Shown: positions 5,434 to 7,539 of the stretch, piece by piece
Position numbering within the stretch: position 1 is the stretch's first letter
Layout: every line of letters begins with the position of its first letter
NCBI GenBank assembly: GCA_019084435.1
Contig: JAHRFV010000106.1
Coordinates: 1 to 7,539 of the forward strand
DNA: 7,539 nt
Direction of reading: 5' to 3'
DNA from: Dethiosulfatibacter sp.
GTDB lineage: Bacteria; Bacillota_A; Clostridia; Tissierellales; Dethiosulfatibacteraceae
The notes under the pieces: generated by a model
The model's input: only the letters and a program-made list of their open reading frames with translations
The model's database searches: none
What the model was told of the DNA's origin: nothing
Program-made: the position numbers and the translations under genes

Positions 5434-6744
5434 ATGAATCATAATGAAGCAATCGAGTACATTCACTCAACCTATAAATTCGGATCAAAATTAGGCTTGG
5501 AAAACATCACCGAACTGATGCACAGACTTGGCGATCCCCATAACAAGTTGAAATTTATCCATGTAGCTGGAACAAACGGTAAAGGTTCCACTTGTGTCAT
5601 GCTATCTTATGTGCTAAGAGAGGCCGGCTATCGAACCGGCTTGTTTATTTCCCCTTATTTGGAAAGCTTCAACGAGAGAATCCAGATAGATAATACTCCA
5701 ATAGCAAATGAAGATCTTGCATCATCCGTCTCTATCGTAAAAAATGCTATTGATGATATGCTCAATGAAGGTTTCAGTCATCCTACCGAGTTCGAAGTAG
5801 TTACAGCTACAGCAATGGTCTATTATAATCAGAAGGCTGTTGATATTGTTGTTCTTGAAGTAGGTATGGGCGGCAGACTAGATGCCACCAATGTTATTAA
5901 GACACCTGAAGTAGTTGTTATAACCAGCATAAGCAATGACCATAGTGAGTATTTAGGCGATACTTTGGAAAAAATAGCCTTTGAAAAAGCATCAATCATA
6001 AAACCCAACTGTGATGTTGTCATATACCCTCAGAAAGAGACAGTGTTCGAAGTCATTAGAGATTTTGCGGTCGAAAAATCTGCTATAATTCATACAGTTG
6101 ATGAAAAAGACATTAGTATCGTATCTTTCGGTCCTCATGGACAAAAGCTGATCTATAATAATAAGTCTACCGATACAGGTATAGAGATTTTCTCATTGAA
6201 TCTGATTGGATCCCATCAAGCAATAAATTGCCTCACAGTTCTAAAAACAATAGAGGTCTTAATCAACAAAGGTTATAAGATAGTTCCAAGCCATATAACC
6301 AAGGCATTCGAAACAGTCACATTTAATGGCAGAATGGAAATACTAAGCCAAAGACCACTTATCATTATTGATGGTGCTCATAATTCAGATGGTTTAGAGC
6401 GATTAGCTGAAAATATCGAAGCGTATTTCAAAAGCTACAATATCCGTTTGTTCTTCGGCATGTTAGTTGATAAGGAAATCAGCTCATCTTTAAAAACACT
6501 GCTCTCTCATTGTTCAGATGTTGTAACTTTGACACCGGATAGTCCCCGAGCAAAGAACGCTGTCGATACTGCAGAGATGATTAATGGACTCTCGAAAATA
6601 AAAGTTACTGTGTGTGATGATTTAGCACAAAGTTTAGATTATATTCAAACCGAATCTAATCATGTCAATTTATTTTGTGGATCTCTATATCTCATAGGCA
6701 ACATACGAACGCTAATAGTAAGTAATTACAATAAGGACATATAA
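5434..6744 (+). CDS. folC: Folylpolyglutamate synthase / dihydrofolate synthase
   Basis: A 436-aa cytoplasmic ATP-dependent ligase of the Mur-ligase superfamily, at the usual FolC length. It adds glutamate to tetrahydrofolates and, in many bacteria, to dihydropteroate, so it serves one-carbon metabolism. Visible motifs are the P-loop HVAGTNGKGST (43-53), SPYLESFNERIQID (73-86, a FolC-typical stretch), LEVGMGGRLDATN (141-153), SNDHSEYLGDTLEKIAFEKASIIKP (167-191), FNGRMEI (297-303) and DGAHN (313-317). Lys185 matches the position of the carbamylated active-site lysine known in the family. Start: ATG at 5434 with AGGAG (5423-5427) 6 nt upstream. It follows the glycosyltransferase gene by 26 nt with no promoter evident between them. 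Whether it has both activities or only the polyglutamylation activity cannot be decided here. A short inverted repeat GGACAT-ATA-ATGTCC (6735-6749) spans the stop codon. The nearest strong terminator is at 6871-6905. Confidence 0.96.
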   Translation: MNHNEAIEYIHSTYKFGSKLGLENITELMHRLGDPHNKLKFIHVAGTNGKGSTCVMLSYVLREAGYRTGLFISPYLESFNERIQIDNTPIANEDLASSVSIVKNAIDDMLNEGFSHPTEFEVVTATAMVYYNQKAVDIVVLEVGMGGRLDATNVIKTPEVVVITSISNDHSEYLGDTLEKIAFEKASIIKPNCDVVIYPQKETVFEVIRDFAVEKSAIIHTVDEKDISIVSFGPHGQKLIYNNKSTDTGIEIFSLNLIGSHQAINCLTVLKTIEVLINKGYKIVPSHITKAFETVTFNGRMEILSQRPLIIIDGAHNSDGLERLAENIEAYFKSYNIRLFFGMLVDKEISSSLKTLLSHCSDVVTLTPDSPRAKNAVDTAEMINGLSKIKVTVCDDLAQSLDYIQTESNHVNLFCGSLYLIGNIRTLIVSNYNKDI

Positions 6745-6782
6745 TGTCCATATATTGTTGCATTTATTTAACAATTTTGTTG

Positions 6783-6810
6783 TTTACAAATAGGTTTTTT
6801 TGTATATAAT
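6783..6810 (+). promoter_or_regulatory. Promoter downstream of folC, candidate small-RNA promoter
   Basis: TTTACA (6783-6788) and TATAAT (6805-6810) are spaced 16 nt apart; the -10 is perfect and the -35 five of six. The predicted start is near 6817. No ORF of any size with a ribosome binding site follows before the terminator at 6871-6905. Confidence 0.6.
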
Positions 6811-6816
6811 GATTAT

Positions 6817-6905
6817 GGTTTATAAATTCCCCCCTCTTTAAAATATATATTTGTTTTGTTGTACGGTTGGATCCGGTTGCCAGAGGCAACCGGATACTTT
6901 TTTTT
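6817..6905 (+). ncRNA. Candidate small RNA with C-rich segment
   Basis: A near-consensus promoter (6783-6810) and a very strong terminator (6871-6905) are only about 60 nt apart and enclose no credible ORF, the layout of a bacterial small-RNA gene of about 90 nt. The 5' part is AT-rich and probably mostly single-stranded. It carries TTCCCCCCTCTTT (6828-6840), which resembles the C-rich seeds by which Firmicute small RNAs pair with purine-rich ribosome binding sites. The 3' part is the terminator stem. I do not recognise an established RNA family. The alternative is that the promoter match is fortuitous and this is only the 3' UTR and terminator of folC. Confidence 0.45.
6871..6905 (+). terminator. 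Strong rho-independent terminator
   Basis: ATCCGGTTGCC (6871-6881) and GGCAACCGGAT (6885-6895) form a perfect 11-bp GC-rich stem with a 3-nt AGA loop, followed two bases later by eight T (6898-6905). It ends readthrough from folC (stop 126 nt upstream) and the candidate small RNA. A second CGGTTG at 6864-6869 could compete for the same CAACCG arm, but the resulting helix would be shorter. Confidence 0.93.
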
Positions 6906-6920
6906 GAAACTCATGGCTTC

Positions 6921-7095
6921 GCATTACTGCATTATGCATTAATTTCATTTTTTCTTGCATAATCCTATAGTTCCAAACCAATATTTTTCTTGTGGCTTTT
7001 AGATAATATAATTAAAATCTTGCATATTTTACTGAATATATATGTAAATCAGTTTTTATTGGTTTTTTATGCAATAATAGTTTGACAACTTGCAT
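6921..7095. repeat. Repeated TTGCAT/ATGCAA elements in gene-free AT-rich DNA
   Basis: The stretch 6906-7081 holds no gene. It contains GCATTA three times (6921, 6929, 6936) and a perfect inverted repeat ATTATGCA (6931-6938) / TGCATAAT (6956-6963). CTTGCAT occurs at 6954, 7019 and 7089, and the inverse ATGCAA at 7069-7074. The last pair, ATGCAA (7069-7074) and TTGCAT (7090-7095), brackets the -35 box of the promoter at 7082-7110, with one arm inside its spacer. This would suit binding sites of a regulator. Low sequence complexity makes chance a real alternative. Confidence 0.4.
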
Positions 7096-7110
7096 TTGAG
7101 GTGCTATAAT
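7082..7110 (+). promoter_or_regulatory. Perfect-consensus sigma-A promoter for the small-ORF unit
   Basis: TTGACA (7082-7087), 17-nt spacer, TATAAT (7105-7110): full consensus at both boxes with optimal spacing, and an extended -10 TG (7102-7103). The predicted start is near 7117, 24 nt before the first small ORF. Such a promoter is intrinsically strong, so a repressor acting on it is likely; the TTGCAT element in the spacer is a candidate site. Confidence 0.85.
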
Positions 7111-7140
7111 TCAATTATCCCTAATAGAGGTGTTGAAATA

Positions 7141-7221
7141 ATGAAGCTCAACTTGAAAGCGATAATCGTATTATTGCAAAATCGCATTTATATAAAAAGC
7201 TTATTGGAGGTATTACAATGA
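7141..7221 (+). CDS. 26-aa leader-type peptide, unknown
   Basis: A short ORF beginning MKLNLKAIIVLLQNRIYIKS, with ribosome binding site AGAGGTG (7126-7132) 8 nt before its ATG and directly behind a perfect-consensus promoter. The peptide is basic and hydrophobic (runs such as AIIVLL and SLLEVL) and could be an amphipathic or membrane-active helix. Its TGA stop (7219-7221) overlaps the ATG of the next ORF (7218-7220), which suggests translational coupling. The coding RNA can form a hairpin, GCGATAAT (7159-7166) with ATTATTGC (7170-7177), so the ORF may act as a translated leader that controls the next gene. No family recognised; it may also be a chance ORF. Confidence 0.45.
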   Translation: MKLNLKAIIVLLQNRIYIKSLLEVLQ

Positions 7222-7364
7222 ACATCAAAAATTCAAAAAAATCAACAGTCAATAAAACAAAATTCAAGGCTTGTGGTACAATCACATGCATACACAACGT
7301 GAATAACAAGTGCATTCAGAAAGAATGTGAAATGTACGAAAGATCTTTTAGGCAAGAATATTAG
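7218..7364 (+). CDS. 48-aa four-cysteine protein, DUF1540-like
   Basis: A small ORF with an ideal ribosome binding site GGAGG (7206-7210) 7 nt before the ATG at 7218. The N-terminal 18 residues are Lys/Asn/Ser-rich. The C-terminal part, CGTITCIHNVNNKCIQKEC (19-37), has cysteines at 19, 24, 32 and 37 in the pattern C-x4-C-x7-C-x4-C with an Asn after the second Cys. This resembles the DUF1540 family of small clostridial Cys-rich proteins, whose function is unknown. The spacing suits binding of a metal ion such as zinc, which is inference. It has no signal peptide, so it is presumably cytoplasmic. It shares a transcript with the 26-aa ORF, whose stop overlaps its start, and is followed by a terminator at 7437-7478. 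The unit is driven by the promoter at 7082-7110. Confidence 0.7.
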   Translation: MNIKNSKKSTVNKTKFKACGTITCIHNVNNKCIQKECEMYERSFRQEY

Positions 7365-7365
7365 A

Positions 7366-7399
7366 ATCATTAAAAATAAAACCCGACAAATTGTCGGGT
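7366..7399 (-). terminator. Hairpin oriented as a leftward terminator, or mRNA 3' structure
   Basis: ACCCGAC (7381-7387) pairs with GTCGGGT (7393-7399) across a 5-nt loop that can close further. The flanking AAAAATAAA on the left becomes a T-rich tail only on the minus strand, where no gene is visible to its right. On the plus strand it lies 17 nt past the four-cysteine ORF and lacks a U-tract, so there it would act only as a 3' UTR structure. GTCAG (7398-7402) / CTGAC (7407-7411) is a second, mutually exclusive stem. Confidence 0.4.
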
Positions 7400-7436
7400 C
7401 AGACTGCTGACAAAGTCAAAAATTACGAAAATGTAA

Positions 7437-7478
7437 GAAAGAGAATTCTCGGAAAAGAGGATTCTTTTTCAGTTTTTT
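7437..7478 (+). terminator. Rho-independent terminator of the small-ORF unit
   Basis: GAAAGAGAATTCTC (7437-7450) pairs with GAGGATTCTTTTTC (7457-7470) over 14 bp, including two G-U pairs, with a GGAAAA loop. The stem is followed by AG and six T (7473-7478). The T5 inside the 3' arm could also serve as the tail if the outer pairs do not form. It lies 72 nt after the 48-aa ORF. Confidence 0.8.
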
Positions 7479-7486
7479 GGTATAAT
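7478..7486 (+). promoter_or_regulatory. Extended -10 promoter for the right-edge gene
   Basis: TGGTATAAT (7478-7486) is an extended -10 element; no good -35 is visible because the position falls within the terminator stem. The predicted start near 7493 is 21 nt before the ATG at 7514. Confidence 0.5.
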
Positions 7487-7513
7487 ATAAGTATCAAAAA
7501 GCGGAGGAAATCA

Positions 7514-7539
7514 ATGCTTACAAGGAATGATAACATACA
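7514..7539 (+). CDS. Start of an unidentified gene (runs off right edge)
   Basis: ATG at 7514 preceded by GGAGG (7503-7507) with a 6-nt spacer, downstream of an extended -10 promoter. Only MLTRNDNI can be read, too little to assign a family. Confidence 0.65.

Noticed and set aside
6735..6749. Inverted repeat GGACAT-ATA-ATGTCC over the folC stop codon as a terminator
   Set aside because: Only 6 bp with no T-run after it; the strong terminator at 6871-6905 serves folC better.
6828..6840. C-rich segment of the candidate small RNA pairing with the GGGGG ribosome binding site of the regulator mRNA
   Set aside because: Hand alignment gives only about 5 consecutive G-C pairs with mismatched flanks; not enough to propose a target.
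6815..6841. ATG at 6815 followed by a short frame ending in TAA (8 codons)
   Set aside because: It begins at or before the predicted transcript start, has no ribosome binding site and is too short to be credible.
6913..6942. Nine-codon ORF starting ATG GCT TCG after the terminator
   Set aside because: No ribosome binding site or promoter; made of the GCATTA repeats.
7031..7062. ACTGA/TCAGT arms followed by T-rich DNA as a terminator
   Set aside because: The 5-bp AT-rich stem with a large loop is too weak, and no transcript is known to need ending there.
1..7539. CRISPR array, insertion sequence, tRNA/rRNA or known riboswitch
   Set aside because: No regularly spaced long repeats, transposase reading frames, tRNA cloverleaf or recognisable riboswitch core was seen on either strand.

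Overview
The window is AT-rich, with strong GGAGG-type ribosome binding sites, short intergenic gaps and U-tailed intrinsic terminators. Together with a butyryl-CoA-dehydrogenase/Etf locus and a sigma-54 activator, this suggests an anaerobic low-GC Firmicute (class Clostridia), probably a fermenter of amino acids or other organic acids. Genus cannot be fixed from the sequence alone.

Left half (1-4131, all minus strand), in transcription order: a large sigma-54 enhancer-binding regulator (CBS pair, two PAS-like domains, AAA+, Fis-type helix-turn-helix), a MaoC/PhaJ-type (R)-specific enoyl-CoA hydratase, a short-chain acyl-CoA dehydrogenase (Bcd type), and the first 19 codons of etfB running off the left edge. 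A well-spaced -24/-12 promoter lies directly upstream of the hydratase. The simplest reading is that the regulator senses a signal through its CBS/PAS domains and switches on a hydratase - dehydrogenase - electron-transfer-flavoprotein module. That module would interconvert 3-hydroxyacyl-CoA, enoyl-CoA and saturated acyl-CoA. A hairpin with a U-rich tail and a possible second promoter separate the hydratase from bcd.

Middle (4132-6744): a divergent promoter region with phased T-tracts. The regulator is read leftward from a near-consensus promoter. Rightward runs a two-gene unit, a GT28-family diacylglycerol glycosyltransferase-like gene followed 26 nt later by folC (folylpolyglutamate/dihydrofolate synthase).

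Right end (6745-7539): there is no long gene. It holds a promoter followed by a very strong terminator, which may define a roughly 90-nt small RNA or may simply end the folC transcript. Next comes an AT-rich stretch with repeated TTGCAT/ATGCAA elements, then a perfect-consensus promoter driving two tiny overlapping ORFs (26 aa and a 48-aa four-cysteine protein), a long-stem terminator, and the start of another gene at 7514. The least explained parts are the tiny-ORF unit, the candidate small RNA and the regulator's unusual start region.
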